The notes below the pieces were generated by a model. It did not search any database. It was not told the DNA's origin and was given only the letters and a program-made list of their open reading frames with translations. DNA of 64,000 nucleotides from Mycolicibacterium mageritense (lineage in GTDB: Bacteria > Actinomycetota > Actinomycetes > Mycobacteriales > Mycobacteriaceae), in assembly GCF_010727475.1 (NCBI RefSeq), contig NZ_AP022567.1:7812001-7876000 (forward strand). Direction: 5' to 3'. Shown here one piece after another: positions 34,968 through 43,505 of the stretch (its first letter is position 1; each line of letters opens with the position of its first letter). Both the position numbers and the translations under genes were made by a program.

Positions 34968-34989
34968 CTGGTCAAGGGTACGTGACCAG
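34968..34989 (-). promoter_or_regulatory. CTGGTCA/TGACCAG stem-loop after rne
   Basis: A perfect 7-bp inverted repeat with an 8-base loop lies 22-44 bases after the rne stop codon on the minus strand. It could terminate rne weakly, shape the rplU leader, or act as an operator. The absence of a U-tract makes a classical intrinsic terminator unlikely. Confidence 0.4.
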
Positions 34990-35011
34990 CTGGTAGAGGG
35001 TCAAACCGGCC

Positions 35012-38000
35012 CTACTCGTGGGTGGGTGGCCCGGCCGGTCGTGCAGCGGCCCGCCGCCGTGGCCGCCGTGCGGGCGCCACCGCGATCGGGGGCTGATAGC
35101 CGTCGTCATCGTCATCCGAGTCGTCGTCCTCATCGGAGTCATCGTCGGATTCGGTGATCACCTCGATGTCTTCATCGAGGTCGTCACCGTCATCGTCGTC
35201 GTCGAGGTCGATCTCGTCCTCGTCGGACTCGTCATCGGAATCCTCGTCCTCGTCGGACTCGTCCTCGTCGGATTCGTCGGTGTCCTCGAGATCCTCGTCG
35301 GTGTCCTCGGAGTCGGACTCGTCGTCGCGTTCGCCGGCGAAGGCGGTCGACTCCAGCTCGGTCTCGTCGACCTCGTCCGTGACGTCCCGCTCGTCGTGAT
35401 CCTCGGCCTCGTGCGACTCGTCGGTGTCGTCCTCGTGGCGGCCGTTGGCCGCGGCCATCGCCTTGAACATCGGGTGTTCGCCCGGCGTGTGCGTGGGCAC
35501 CTTGACGACCTGCACCTCGTCGGTGCGCGCGGCGCCCTTCTTCCCGCGCTTGCCGCGACGGCCTCCGCCGCCACCGCCGCCGCTGGATTCAGCTTTCCGC
35601 GCCCCGCCGGACGACGCCGAGTCGACCGGGTCACCGTGCAACACGATGCCGCGCCCACCGCAATGCGTGCACGCAGTCGAGAAGGCTTCGATCAGGCCCG
35701 TCCCCAAGCGCTTTCGGGTCAGCTGCACCAACCCCAGCGACGTCACCTCGGACACCTGGTGGCGCGTGCGGTCGCGGGCCAGGGCCTCGGTCAGCCGCCG
35801 CAGCACCAGATCGCGGTTGGACTCGAGCACCATGTCGATGAAGTCGATGACGACGATGCCGCCGATGTCCCGCAGCCGCAGCTGTCGCACGATCTCCTCG
35901 GCGGCTTCGAGGTTGTTGCGCGTGACGGTCTGCTCCAGGTTGCCGCCCGAGCCGGTGAACTTTCCGGTGTTGACGTCGACAACGGTCATGGCCTCGGTGC
36001 GGTCGATGACCAGCGTGCCGCCCGACGGCAGCCACACCTTGCGGTCCATCGCCTTGGCGAGCTGTTCGTCGATGCGGTGCACGGCGAACACGTCCGGTCC
36101 GTCACCGCCCGCGGGCTCGTACTTGGTGAGCCGGCCCATCAGGTCGGGGGCCACGGTGTTCACGTAGGAGTTGATGGTGTTCCAGGCCTCGTCGCCGGAG
36201 ACGATGAGCCCTGAGAAGTCTTCGTTGAAGAGGTCGCGGATGACCTTGACCAGCACGTCGGGCTCTTCGTAGAGCGCGACGGCCGCCCCGGCCTTCTTCG
36301 CGGTGATCTCGGCGGCCTTGGCCTCGATCTCGGTCCAGCGCTGCTGCAGCCGCTCGACGTCCGAGCGGATGTCCTCTTCCTTGACGCCTTCCGACGCGGT
36401 GCGGATGATCACACCGGCATCGGCAGGCACAACCTCTTTGAGGATTTCCTTGAGCCGCTGGCGTTCGGTGTCGGGCAGCTTGCGGCTGATCCCGGTCGAC
36501 GACGCACCCGGCACGTACACCAGGTAACGGCCGGCCAGGGACACCTGCGTGGTGAGACGCGCACCCTTGTGGCCGACGGGATCCTTGCTGACCTGCACTA
36601 CGACGTAGTCGCCGGGCTTGAGGGCCTGTTCGATCTTGCGGTTGGCACCACCGAGACCCGCGGCCTCCCAGTTCACCTCACCGGCGTACAGCACACCGTT
36701 GCGGCCGCGACCGATGTCGACGAACGCGGCCTCCATCGAGGGCAGCACGTTCTGCACGATGCCGAGATAGATGTTGCCGACCAGGGATGCCGATGCGGCC
36801 GACGTCACGAAGTGCTCGACCACGACGCCGTCTTCGAGCACAGCGATCTGGGTGTAGCGGGCGCCCTCGTGCGGCGGCTCGGTGCGGACCTTGTCCCGCA
36901 CGATCATCGTGCGTTCGACGGCTTCGCGGCGCGCCAGGAATTCCGCTTCGCTCAGGATCGGCGGCCGACGCCGGCCGGCATCGCGACCGTCCCGCCGGCG
37001 CTGCCGCTTGGCCTCCAACCGGGTCGATCCGCTGATGCCCTGGATCTCCGAATCGTCTCCTGCGGACTTGTCCGCACGGTCGGACCGCGGAGCGCGCTCG
37101 TGCACGACGGTGTTGGGCGGATCGTCCGGCGAACCGGCATCGTCGGCGTCACCCGCACCGGCCTTGCGACGGCGTCGGCGCCGGCGCCGGCGGGTGCCAC
37201 CGTCGGTACCCGTGCTGTCCTCGTCACCGCTCTCGTCGGAGTCATCCGACTCGTCGGACTCCTGGTCGGACGCGTCGCCCTGTTCGTCGGAGTCGGTGTC
37301 GGAGTCACCGGCGGCGTCGTCGCTCTGCTCGCCGCGGCCCCGCCCGCGCCCGCGGCGCCCGCGCCGCCTGCGTCGCGCGGCCGGGCGATCGGCCTGCTCC
37401 TCGTCGGTGTCGGTGTCGGTGTCGGAGTCCGAATCGATGTCGGTGTCGTCGTCCTCGTCGTCGTCGTGGTCGACGGGTTCGAAACTCACGGGCTGCGGCG
37501 CGACGAACAGCGGCAGGTAATCGGCCCGCTCGATGTGCGCCTCGCGGGCGGCCGGGATGTTGGCGCTCTCGAGGATCAGCCGCGACTCGGGCTCGTCACC
37601 CACGAGCACCTTGCCCGTCGTCGCGGCGACCTCGGGCGCGGTTTCCTCGGCTGCGCCTTCCACTGCTTCCGGCTCGGCGGAAGGCTCGGCCGCCTCCGGT
37701 TCGGCAGCGGGGACTTCGGCGGCCGGGGCTTCGGCGATCTCGGTCGCCGGAGCCGGGACCGCCGCTTCGACCGGGGCCACCTCGACGGTCTCGGTGACGC
37801 TGACGGTGACGGATTCGGTCTGCGCGGGCGCGGCCTCGGCGGCCGACACTGCCAACGCCTCACGCACACGTTCGGCGTCGACCTTGTCGACTGTCGAATG
37901 GGCGCTGCGCTGACGTCCGTCGAACTCGGCGAGCGCGTCGAGCACCCGTCGGCTGGTGGTTCCCAGCACGCGAGCCAGCGAATGAACTCTCAGCCGCTCT

Positions 38001-38062
38001 GGGAGTCTTTCCTGCTCCGGAGTCTGGGTGGATAGGTCTTCGGTATGGGCATCTTCGGCCAC
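35012..38062 (-). CDS. rne: Ribonuclease E/G
   Basis: A 1016-residue essential endoribonuclease that initiates mRNA decay and rRNA processing. An N-terminal IF2_N-like motif (LRVHSLARVLGTTSRRVLDA, about residues 24-43) precedes a long Pro/Ala/Glu and then Asp/Ser-rich extension with an RRRRRGRRGRGRGR basic patch. The catalytic core (about 380-830) has the S1 domain near 430, the metal-binding Asp residues in TVVDVNTGKFTG (about 697) and VVIDFIDMV, and the Zn-link THCGGRG (about 797). A strongly acidic tail follows. GTG start with a GAGGAG ribosome binding site five bases upstream. The disordered flanks on both sides are the mycobacterial pattern. Confidence 0.96.
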   Translation of the reverse strand: MAEDAHTEDLSTQTPEQERLPERLRVHSLARVLGTTSRRVLDALAEFDGRQRSAHSTVDKVDAERVREALAVSAAEAAPAQTESVTVSVTETVEVAPVEAAVPAPATEIAEAPAAEVPAAEPEAAEPSAEPEAVEGAAEETAPEVAATTGKVLVGDEPESRLILESANIPAAREAHIERADYLPLFVAPQPVSFEPVDHDDDEDDDTDIDSDSDTDTDTDEEQADRPAARRRRRGRRGRGRGRGEQSDDAAGDSDTDSDEQGDASDQESDESDDSDESGDEDSTGTDGGTRRRRRRRRRKAGAGDADDAGSPDDPPNTVVHERAPRSDRADKSAGDDSEIQGISGSTRLEAKRQRRRDGRDAGRRRPPILSEAEFLARREAVERTMIVRDKVRTEPPHEGARYTQIAVLEDGVVVEHFVTSAASASLVGNIYLGIVQNVLPSMEAAFVDIGRGRNGVLYAGEVNWEAAGLGGANRKIEQALKPGDYVVVQVSKDPVGHKGARLTTQVSLAGRYLVYVPGASSTGISRKLPDTERQRLKEILKEVVPADAGVIIRTASEGVKEEDIRSDVERLQQRWTEIEAKAAEITAKKAGAAVALYEEPDVLVKVIRDLFNEDFSGLIVSGDEAWNTINSYVNTVAPDLMGRLTKYEPAGGDGPDVFAVHRIDEQLAKAMDRKVWLPSGGTLVIDRTEAMTVVDVNTGKFTGSGGNLEQTVTRNNLEAAEEIVRQLRLRDIGGIVVIDFIDMVLESNRDLVLRRLTEALARDRTRHQVSEVTSLGLVQLTRKRLGTGLIEAFSTACTHCGGRGIVLHGDPVDSASSGGARKAESSGGGGGGGRRGKRGKKGAARTDEVQVVKVPTHTPGEHPMFKAMAAANGRHEDDTDESHEAEDHDERDVTDEVDETELESTAFAGERDDESDSEDTDEDLEDTDESDEDESDEDEDSDDESDEDEIDLDDDDDGDDLDEDIEVITESDDDSDEDDDSDDDDDGYQPPIAVAPARRPRRRAAARPAGPPTHE

Positions 38063-38396
38063 GTATTCTCCTCAAGCCCCCGGGCGCGTCTTTACGACGC
38101 GGCCACGCGAGGGCTTCCGCTATTGGCCCGGGACACGTTCCCCGGACTTGTTGTGGTCTCGCTCCGAGCGGCTCGATACCGAACCCACCCGGTGCCTGGC
38201 TGAATGATGGCTGGACGGTCGGCGCCACACCGGATTGCGGTGGTCGCGCACGTCGAAGTCTTCATTCGGGTTTTCAGCCTCGGTTGAGGCCGGCAACCCG
38301 CGACCAGTATCCCACATCACTGACGCGGTACTGACCAGACGGCGCAAAGCGTCCGCACAGGCCCTTCACCACCGGGGCAAAGGGCCCGCGGAAAAG
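38063..38396 (-). promoter_or_regulatory. Long rne 5' leader and promoter region
   Basis: This 334-bp gap between ndk and rne has no convincing gene. Read on the minus strand it holds a GATACT -10-like hexamer (positions 38306-38311), implying a leader of over 200 nt. Downstream of it are two short stem-loops: GCCTC-AACC-GAGGC and GCGTC-GTAAA-GACGC, the latter about 30 bases before the GTG. RNase E genes are often autoregulated through long 5' UTRs; that this one is so regulated is inference. Confidence 0.45.
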
Positions 38397-38819
38397 CTAG
38401 GAGGCCGTCGCCTGGGCCGGGAACCAGAGCGCGATCTCGCGGGCTGCCGATTCCGCCGAATCCGAACCGTGCACCAGGTTGTCCTGGGTGATCAGAGCGA
38501 AGTCCCCGCGGATCGTGCCGGGAACGGCCTTCTCCACCGGATCGGTGCCGCCGGCGATCTGACGGAACGCGGCCACGGCCCGCGGGCCTTCCACGATGGC
38601 CGCCACGACCGGTCCGGACGTGATGAATTCCAGCAGCGAGTCGAAGAAGGGCTTGCCGTCGTGCTCGGCGTAATGCTGCCGCGCGAGCTCGTCGCTGACG
38701 TTCTTCAGTTCCAGCGCCGCCAGGGTCAGACCCTTGCGCTCGATCCGGCTGATGATCTCTCCGACCAGGTGTCGCTGCACGCCGTCGGGCTTGATCAAAA
38801 CAAGGGTCCGCTCAGTCAC
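38397..38819 (-). CDS. ndk: Nucleoside diphosphate kinase
   Basis: A 140-residue NDK that transfers gamma-phosphate between nucleotides. N-terminal TERTLVLIKPDGVQRHLVGE supplies the ATP-site Lys, and NLVHGSDSAESAAREIALWF contains the phospho-accepting His (about residue 117). Length is normal for a mycobacterial NDK. GTG start. It follows the folC-DUF4233 pair with a 52-bp gap. Confidence 0.97.
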   Translation of the reverse strand: MTERTLVLIKPDGVQRHLVGEIISRIERKGLTLAALELKNVSDELARQHYAEHDGKPFFDSLLEFITSGPVVAAIVEGPRAVAAFRQIAGGTDPVEKAVPGTIRGDFALITQDNLVHGSDSAESAAREIALWFPAQATAS

Positions 38820-38871
38820 GGAGTGAGAGCGTACCGGTCGGTAATGGGGTGCGCCATCACGGTCCCCCCGG

Positions 38872-39252
38872 CTATTCGGGCGGGTTTTGCTGCCCGGGCA
38901 GCAGACCGCGGGCCTGGCGGCGCTTGACCTCGGCGCGCAGGTACAGGATCAGCAGCCAGACCACCGCGAAAATGACTCCGATGAAACCGATCCCGCCGTG
39001 GACGACGACACCGGCGATGACCACAAGTTGCAACCCGAGGTTCGCCCAGATCGCCCACGGCCTGCCCTGGACGCCTGCCATCAGGATCAGCACGACCGCG
39101 AGCCCGACCAGGTAGCCGCCGGACCACACCGTCAGACCGCTGCCGCCGACGGCCACCACGGGCAGTGCCAGCAGCACCACGATCGCTTCCAGGATCAGCG
39201 TCCCGGCCATCACCCCGCGGAAGCTCTTCCACGGATCGGGCGGTGCGCTCAC
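38872..39252 (-). CDS. DUF4233 membrane protein
   Basis: A 126-residue integral membrane protein equivalent to Rv2446c. Four hydrophobic segments are visible: about residues 14-36 (GTLILEAIVVLLALPVVAV), 42-60 (SGGYLVGLAVVLILMAGV), 66-83 (WAIWANLGLQLVVIAGVV) and 86-105 (GIGFIGVIFAVVWLLILYL). The C-terminus is basic and proline-ended. The GTG overlaps the folC stop as GTGA. The family is actinobacterial, always next to folC, and has no assigned function; a role in folate or cofactor transport is only speculation. Confidence 0.88.
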   Translation of the reverse strand: MSAPPDPWKSFRGVMAGTLILEAIVVLLALPVVAVGGSGLTVWSGGYLVGLAVVLILMAGVQGRPWAIWANLGLQLVVIAGVVVHGGIGFIGVIFAVVWLLILYLRAEVKRRQARGLLPGQQNPPE

Positions 39253-40658
39253 TGGGGATCCTTCCCGAACAGGGTGCGTGCGGCGCCCGCGGTCACCACC
39301 GAGCCCGTGATCACGATGCCGACGCCAGAAAATCCCTCGGCGTCGGCCCCGGACTCCTCGACCATGGCCGTCGCGGTCTCGATGGCGTCGGGCAGGGTCG
39401 CGGCGGTGATCACCCGCTCCGGACCGAACCGCTCTTCGGCGTGCAACGCCAGCGCCTCTACCTCCATCGCACGCGGAGAACCGTTGTGGGTCACCACGAT
39501 CTGATCCAGCACCGGCTCCAACGCGGTCAGGATGCCGTCGACGTCCTTGTCGGCCATCACCGACACCACGCCCACCAGGTACCGGAATTCGAATTCCTCG
39601 CGCAGCGTGTCCGCCAGCGCCGCGGCGCCGGCGGGATTGTGCGCGGCATCGATGAACACCGTCGGCGCACTGCGCATCCGCTCAAGCCGGCCCGGGCTGC
39701 GCACGGAAGCGAATCCGGCGCGGACCGCCTCGACATCGAGCTGCCGGTCGGCACCGGCCCCGAAGAACGCCTCGACCGCCGCCAGCGCCACCACTGCGTT
39801 GTGCGCCTGGTGCTCACCGTGCAGAGGCAGGAACATGTCCGAATAAACGCCGCCGAGGCCCTGCAGTTCGAGCACCTGCCCGCCGATCGCGACCTGGCGG
39901 CCCAGCACCGCGAATTCGGAATCCTCGCGGGCCACCGCGGCGTCCGCGCGCACGGTCTCGGCCAACAGCACTTCCATCGCCTCGGGAACCTGACGGGCGA
40001 TGACGGCGACCGTGTCGGTCGGCACCAGGTCGTCTTCCTGCCTGGTGATGATGCCTGCCTTCTCCCCCGCTATCTCGGCGATGGTGTCACCGAGATAGTC
40101 GGTGTGGTCGATACCGATCGGCGTGATGACGGCCACCGGAGCGTTGACGACATTGGTGGCATCCCACCGGCCGCCCATGCCCACCTCGATGACGGCGACG
40201 TCGATCGGCGCGTCGGCGAACGCGGCGAACGCCATCGCCGTGAGCACCTCGAACTTGCTCATCTTCGGGCCGCCCGCCGCCTCGGACTGCTGGTCGACCA
40301 GTTCGACGAACGGCTCGATCTCCCGGTAGGTCTCGACGTACTGCGCCGGCGTGATGGGCTTTCCGTCGATCGAGATGCGCTCGACCGCGGACTGCAGGTG
40401 CGGGCTGGTGGTCCGCCCGGTGCGGCGGTGCAACGCGGTGAGCAACGCGTCGATGATCCGCGCCACCGACGTCTTGCCGTTGGTGCCTGCCACATGGATG
40501 GACGGATAGGCCCGCTGCGGGGAGCCAAGCAGTTCCAGCAGCGCCGCGATGCGGGTGGTGCTCGGCTCGAGTTTGGTCTCCGGCCACCGCTGATCCAGCA
40601 GGTGCTCGACCTGCAGCAGCGCCGCGATCTCGTCCGGCGTCGGGACCGGATCGGTCAT
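39249..40658 (-). CDS. folC: Folylpolyglutamate/dihydrofolate synthase
   Basis: A 469-residue Mur-ligase-like enzyme that glutamylates folates. The P-loop is IHVAGTNGKTSVARIIDALL (about residues 54-73), followed by RTTSPHLQSAVERI and the EVGMGGRWDATNV metal-binding block (about residues 157-169). The ATG at 40658 is the end of the ATGA repeat chain coming from valS; upstream in-frame sequence belongs to the repeat. It is coupled downstream to the DUF4233 gene. Confidence 0.95.
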   Translation of the reverse strand: MTDPVPTPDEIAALLQVEHLLDQRWPETKLEPSTTRIAALLELLGSPQRAYPSIHVAGTNGKTSVARIIDALLTALHRRTGRTTSPHLQSAVERISIDGKPITPAQYVETYREIEPFVELVDQQSEAAGGPKMSKFEVLTAMAFAAFADAPIDVAVIEVGMGGRWDATNVVNAPVAVITPIGIDHTDYLGDTIAEIAGEKAGIITRQEDDLVPTDTVAVIARQVPEAMEVLLAETVRADAAVAREDSEFAVLGRQVAIGGQVLELQGLGGVYSDMFLPLHGEHQAHNAVVALAAVEAFFGAGADRQLDVEAVRAGFASVRSPGRLERMRSAPTVFIDAAHNPAGAAALADTLREEFEFRYLVGVVSVMADKDVDGILTALEPVLDQIVVTHNGSPRAMEVEALALHAEERFGPERVITAATLPDAIETATAMVEESGADAEGFSGVGIVITGSVVTAGAARTLFGKDPQ

Positions 40659-40754
40659 CGGTGCCACCGGCTCTTCGCGCAAGCGCTCATCGGTGCACTC
40701 TCCTCTTCGCGCAAGCGCTCATCGGCGCCTCCGGCTCTTCGCGCAAGCGCTCAT
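40659..40754 (-). repeat. Triple 32-bp MIRU-like coupled mini-ORF array
   Basis: Three units of exactly 32 bp occupy 40659-40690, 40691-40722 and 40723-40754. The 20-nt block ATGAGCGCTTGCGCGAAGAG (minus strand) is identical in all three; the remaining 12 nt vary. Each unit encodes an 11-codon peptide: MSACAKSRRRR, MSACAKRRVHR and MSACAKSRWHR. Each TGA overlaps the next ATG as ATGA. The valS stop (40753-40751) overlaps the first ATG and the last mini-ORF stop overlaps the folC ATG. The design matches the published MIRU idea of ATGA-flanked small ORFs inserted at overlapping operon junctions, here in a much shorter unit. Confidence 0.9.
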
Positions 40755-43408
40755 CGCAAACCCTCCAGGCGCGCGGTGATGCGTTCGACTTCCTCCCCGG
40801 CCAGCTGTTGCCTGCCGCGGATCTTGTCGACGACCTCTGCCGGTGCCTTCGCCAGGAACGCATCGTTGCCGAGTTTGGCCGTCGTGGTCGCCAATTCCTT
40901 CTGCGCAGCCGCGAGATCCTTCTCCAGCCTGCGCCGCTCGGCGGCCACGTCGACCGTGCCCGACGTGTCGACCTCGACGACCACGGTGGCCTGCGACAAC
41001 CGCACCTCCACCGAAGCAGACGGGGTGAATCCGTCACCGGGCTCGGTCAGCCACGCCAGCGAGCTGACGGCGGGCAACTGCGCCTGCAGACCGGCCCCGG
41101 CGATGTCGGACAGCCGGGCCGGAACCTTCTGCCGGTCGGCCAGGCCCTGGTCGCTGCGGAACCGGCGCACCTCGGTGATCAGCTTCTGCATATCGGCAAT
41201 CCGTTGCGCGGCAACAGGATCAGGCGCGAATCCGGATGCCTGCGGCCACGGTGCGATCACCACCGACTCACCGCCGGTGAGCGCCTTCCACAAAGCTTCG
41301 GTGACGAACGGCATGACGGGGTGCAGCAGCTTGAGCAGGGCATCGAGCACGAAGGCCAGCACCCCAGTCGTGTGAGCGGTGTGGACCTCTTGTCCCAGCT
41401 GCACCTTGGCCAGTTCGACGTACCAGTCGCAGAACTCGTCCCACGCGAAGTGGTACAGCGCCTCGCACGCGCGGCTGAACTCGTAGCTGTCGAACGCCGA
41501 ATCCACTTCGGCGCGAACCGCTTCCAACCGGCCGAGTATCCAGCGGTCGGCGTCGGTGAGCTCCGCGGCGTCGGGCAGCGGCGCCGGGGCGGCGCCGTTC
41601 ATGAGGGCGAAGCGCGTCGCGTTGAACAGCTTGGTGGCGAAGTTGCGCGACGCGCGCGCGTGGTCCTCACCGATCGAGAGGTCGCCGCCGGGGCTGGCGC
41701 CGCGGGCCAGCGTGAATCGCAACGCGTCGGCTCCGAACTTCTCGACCCACTCCAGGGGGTCGATGCCGTTGCCGCGCGACTTGCTCATCTTGCGGCCGAA
41801 CTCGTCGCGGATCAGCCCGTGCAGGAAGACGTTCTCGAACGGCACCTGGGCGCCGCGCCTGCCCTCCGATGTGATGGCCGGATCGTCGGCGACGAACATG
41901 CCGAACATCATCATCCTGGCCACCCAGAAGAAGATGATGTCGTAGCCGGTGACCAGCACCGAGGTCGGATAGAACTTGGCCAGATCCGGGGTGTGGTCGG
42001 GCCAGCCCATGGTGGAGAACGGCCACAGCGCCGACGAGAACCACGTGTCGAGGACATCGGGATCCTGCTCCCAGCCTTCGGGCGGCGTCTCGTCGGGGCC
42101 GACGCACACGGTCTCGCCGTTCGGGCCGTGCCAGATCGGGATCCGGTGCCCCCACCACAGCTGCCGGGAGATGCACCAGTCGTGCATGTTGTCGACCCAC
42201 GCGAACCACCGCGGCTCCAGGCTTGGCGGGTGAATCACGGTGTCACCGTTGCGAACTGCATCGCCGGCCGCCTTGGCCAGTGCCTCCACCTTGACCCACC
42301 ACTGCAGGGACAGCCGCGGTTCGATGGGCTCGCCGCTGCGCTCGGAGTGCCCGACGCTGTGCAGGTAGGGCCGCTTCTCGGCGACGATCCGGCCCTGTTC
42401 GGCCAGCGCCTCACGCACCTTGACCCGCGCCTCGAACCGGTCCATGCCGTCGAATTGCGTTCCGGTGTCGGCGATTCGGCCCTTGGCATCCATGATCGAC
42501 GGCATCGGCAACGCGTGACGCAATCCGATCTCGAAGTCGTTCGGATCGTGTGCAGGTGTGACTTTCACTGCGCCGGTACCGAATTCGGGGTCGACATGGG
42601 TGTCGGCGACGATGATCATCTCGCGGTCGGTGAACGGGTGCGGCAAGGTCTTGCCAACCAGGTGCCGGTACCGCTCGTCGTCGGGATGGACCGCGATGGC
42701 GGTGTCGCCGAGCATGGTCTCGACGCGAGTCGTGGCCACGATGATGTGCGGCTCGTCGTCGTTCATCGAGCCGTAGCGGAACGAGACCAGTTCGCCTTCG
42801 ACATCCTCGTACTTGACCTCGAGGTCGCTGATCGCGGTTTCCAGCACGGGCGACCAGTTGACCAACCGCTCGGCCTGATAGATCAGGCCGGCATCGAAGA
42901 GGCGCTTGAAGATGGTGCGCACCGCGCGCGACAGTCCCTCGTCCATCGTGAAGCGGTCGCGGCTCCAGTCCACGCCGTCACCGAGGCGGCGCATCTGCCC
43001 GCCGATGGTGCCGCCGGACTCCCGCTTCCAGTCCCACACCTTGTCGACGAACAGCTCGCGGCCGAAGTCTTCCTTGGTCTTGCCGTCGACGGCCAGCTGC
43101 TTTTCCACCACGGTCTGGGTCGCGATACCCGCGTGGTCCATGCCGGGCAGCCACAGCACCTCGAATCCCTGCATGCGTTTGCGCCGGGTGAGCGCGTCCA
43201 TGAGGGTGTGGTCCAGGGCGTGGCCCATGTGCAGGCTGCCGGTCACGTTCGGCGGGGGCAGCACGATCGAGTACGGCGGCTTGTCGCTCGCGGCGTCGGC
43301 GGTGAAGTATCCGGCATCCACCCAGCCCTGGTACAGCTCGGCTTCTACCGCACCCGGATCCCAGGACTTGGGGAGGGCATCGGCGCGGTTGTCAGGGCTG
43401 GGAGTCAC
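40751..43408 (-). CDS. valS: Valyl-tRNA synthetase
   Basis: An 885-residue class I synthetase charging tRNA-Val. The HIGH box appears as PPPNVTGSLHMGHALDHTLM (about residues 51-70), the editing CP1 domain lies at about 190-370, and the KMSKS loop is FGRKMSKSRGNGIDP (about residue 547). The C-terminal tRNA-binding arm ends in a coiled coil (about 815-885; RRRLEKDLAAAQKELATTTA). The last codon and stop (CGA TGA) sit in the first ATGA of the repeat array. It is preceded by a terminator-like hairpin, so it probably has its own promoter in the DUF937 intergenic interval. Confidence 0.97.
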   Translation of the reverse strand: MTPSPDNRADALPKSWDPGAVEAELYQGWVDAGYFTADAASDKPPYSIVLPPPNVTGSLHMGHALDHTLMDALTRRKRMQGFEVLWLPGMDHAGIATQTVVEKQLAVDGKTKEDFGRELFVDKVWDWKRESGGTIGGQMRRLGDGVDWSRDRFTMDEGLSRAVRTIFKRLFDAGLIYQAERLVNWSPVLETAISDLEVKYEDVEGELVSFRYGSMNDDEPHIIVATTRVETMLGDTAIAVHPDDERYRHLVGKTLPHPFTDREMIIVADTHVDPEFGTGAVKVTPAHDPNDFEIGLRHALPMPSIMDAKGRIADTGTQFDGMDRFEARVKVREALAEQGRIVAEKRPYLHSVGHSERSGEPIEPRLSLQWWVKVEALAKAAGDAVRNGDTVIHPPSLEPRWFAWVDNMHDWCISRQLWWGHRIPIWHGPNGETVCVGPDETPPEGWEQDPDVLDTWFSSALWPFSTMGWPDHTPDLAKFYPTSVLVTGYDIIFFWVARMMMFGMFVADDPAITSEGRRGAQVPFENVFLHGLIRDEFGRKMSKSRGNGIDPLEWVEKFGADALRFTLARGASPGGDLSIGEDHARASRNFATKLFNATRFALMNGAAPAPLPDAAELTDADRWILGRLEAVRAEVDSAFDSYEFSRACEALYHFAWDEFCDWYVELAKVQLGQEVHTAHTTGVLAFVLDALLKLLHPVMPFVTEALWKALTGGESVVIAPWPQASGFAPDPVAAQRIADMQKLITEVRRFRSDQGLADRQKVPARLSDIAGAGLQAQLPAVSSLAWLTEPGDGFTPSASVEVRLSQATVVVEVDTSGTVDVAAERRRLEKDLAAAQKELATTTAKLGNDAFLAKAPAEVVDKIRGRQQLAGEEVERITARLEGLR

Positions 43409-43445
43409 CGCGCCATTCTAGGAAGGATGCACACGAATCGGCGAA

Positions 43446-43486
43446 AGCCCCCGTCACCAGGAGTGTTCACCCGGTGATCAGGGGCT
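43446..43486 (-). terminator. Hairpin between DUF937 gene and valS
   Basis: On the minus strand AGCCCC-TGATCACC and GGTGA-CGGGGGCT pair around a 13-base loop and are followed by TTTCGC. The element lies 20 bp after the DUF937 gene and 37 bp before valS. It is a plausible intrinsic terminator despite internal mismatches. Confidence 0.45.
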
Positions 43487-43505
43487 CTCGGGACAGCGAA
43501 CGGGG

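Noticed and set aside
40687..41037. A 116-codon minus-strand frame ending in one of the repeat peptides
   Set aside because: Most of it is a frame shadow of the 3' end of valS; only the repeat-encoded part starting at 40722 has a coupled start.
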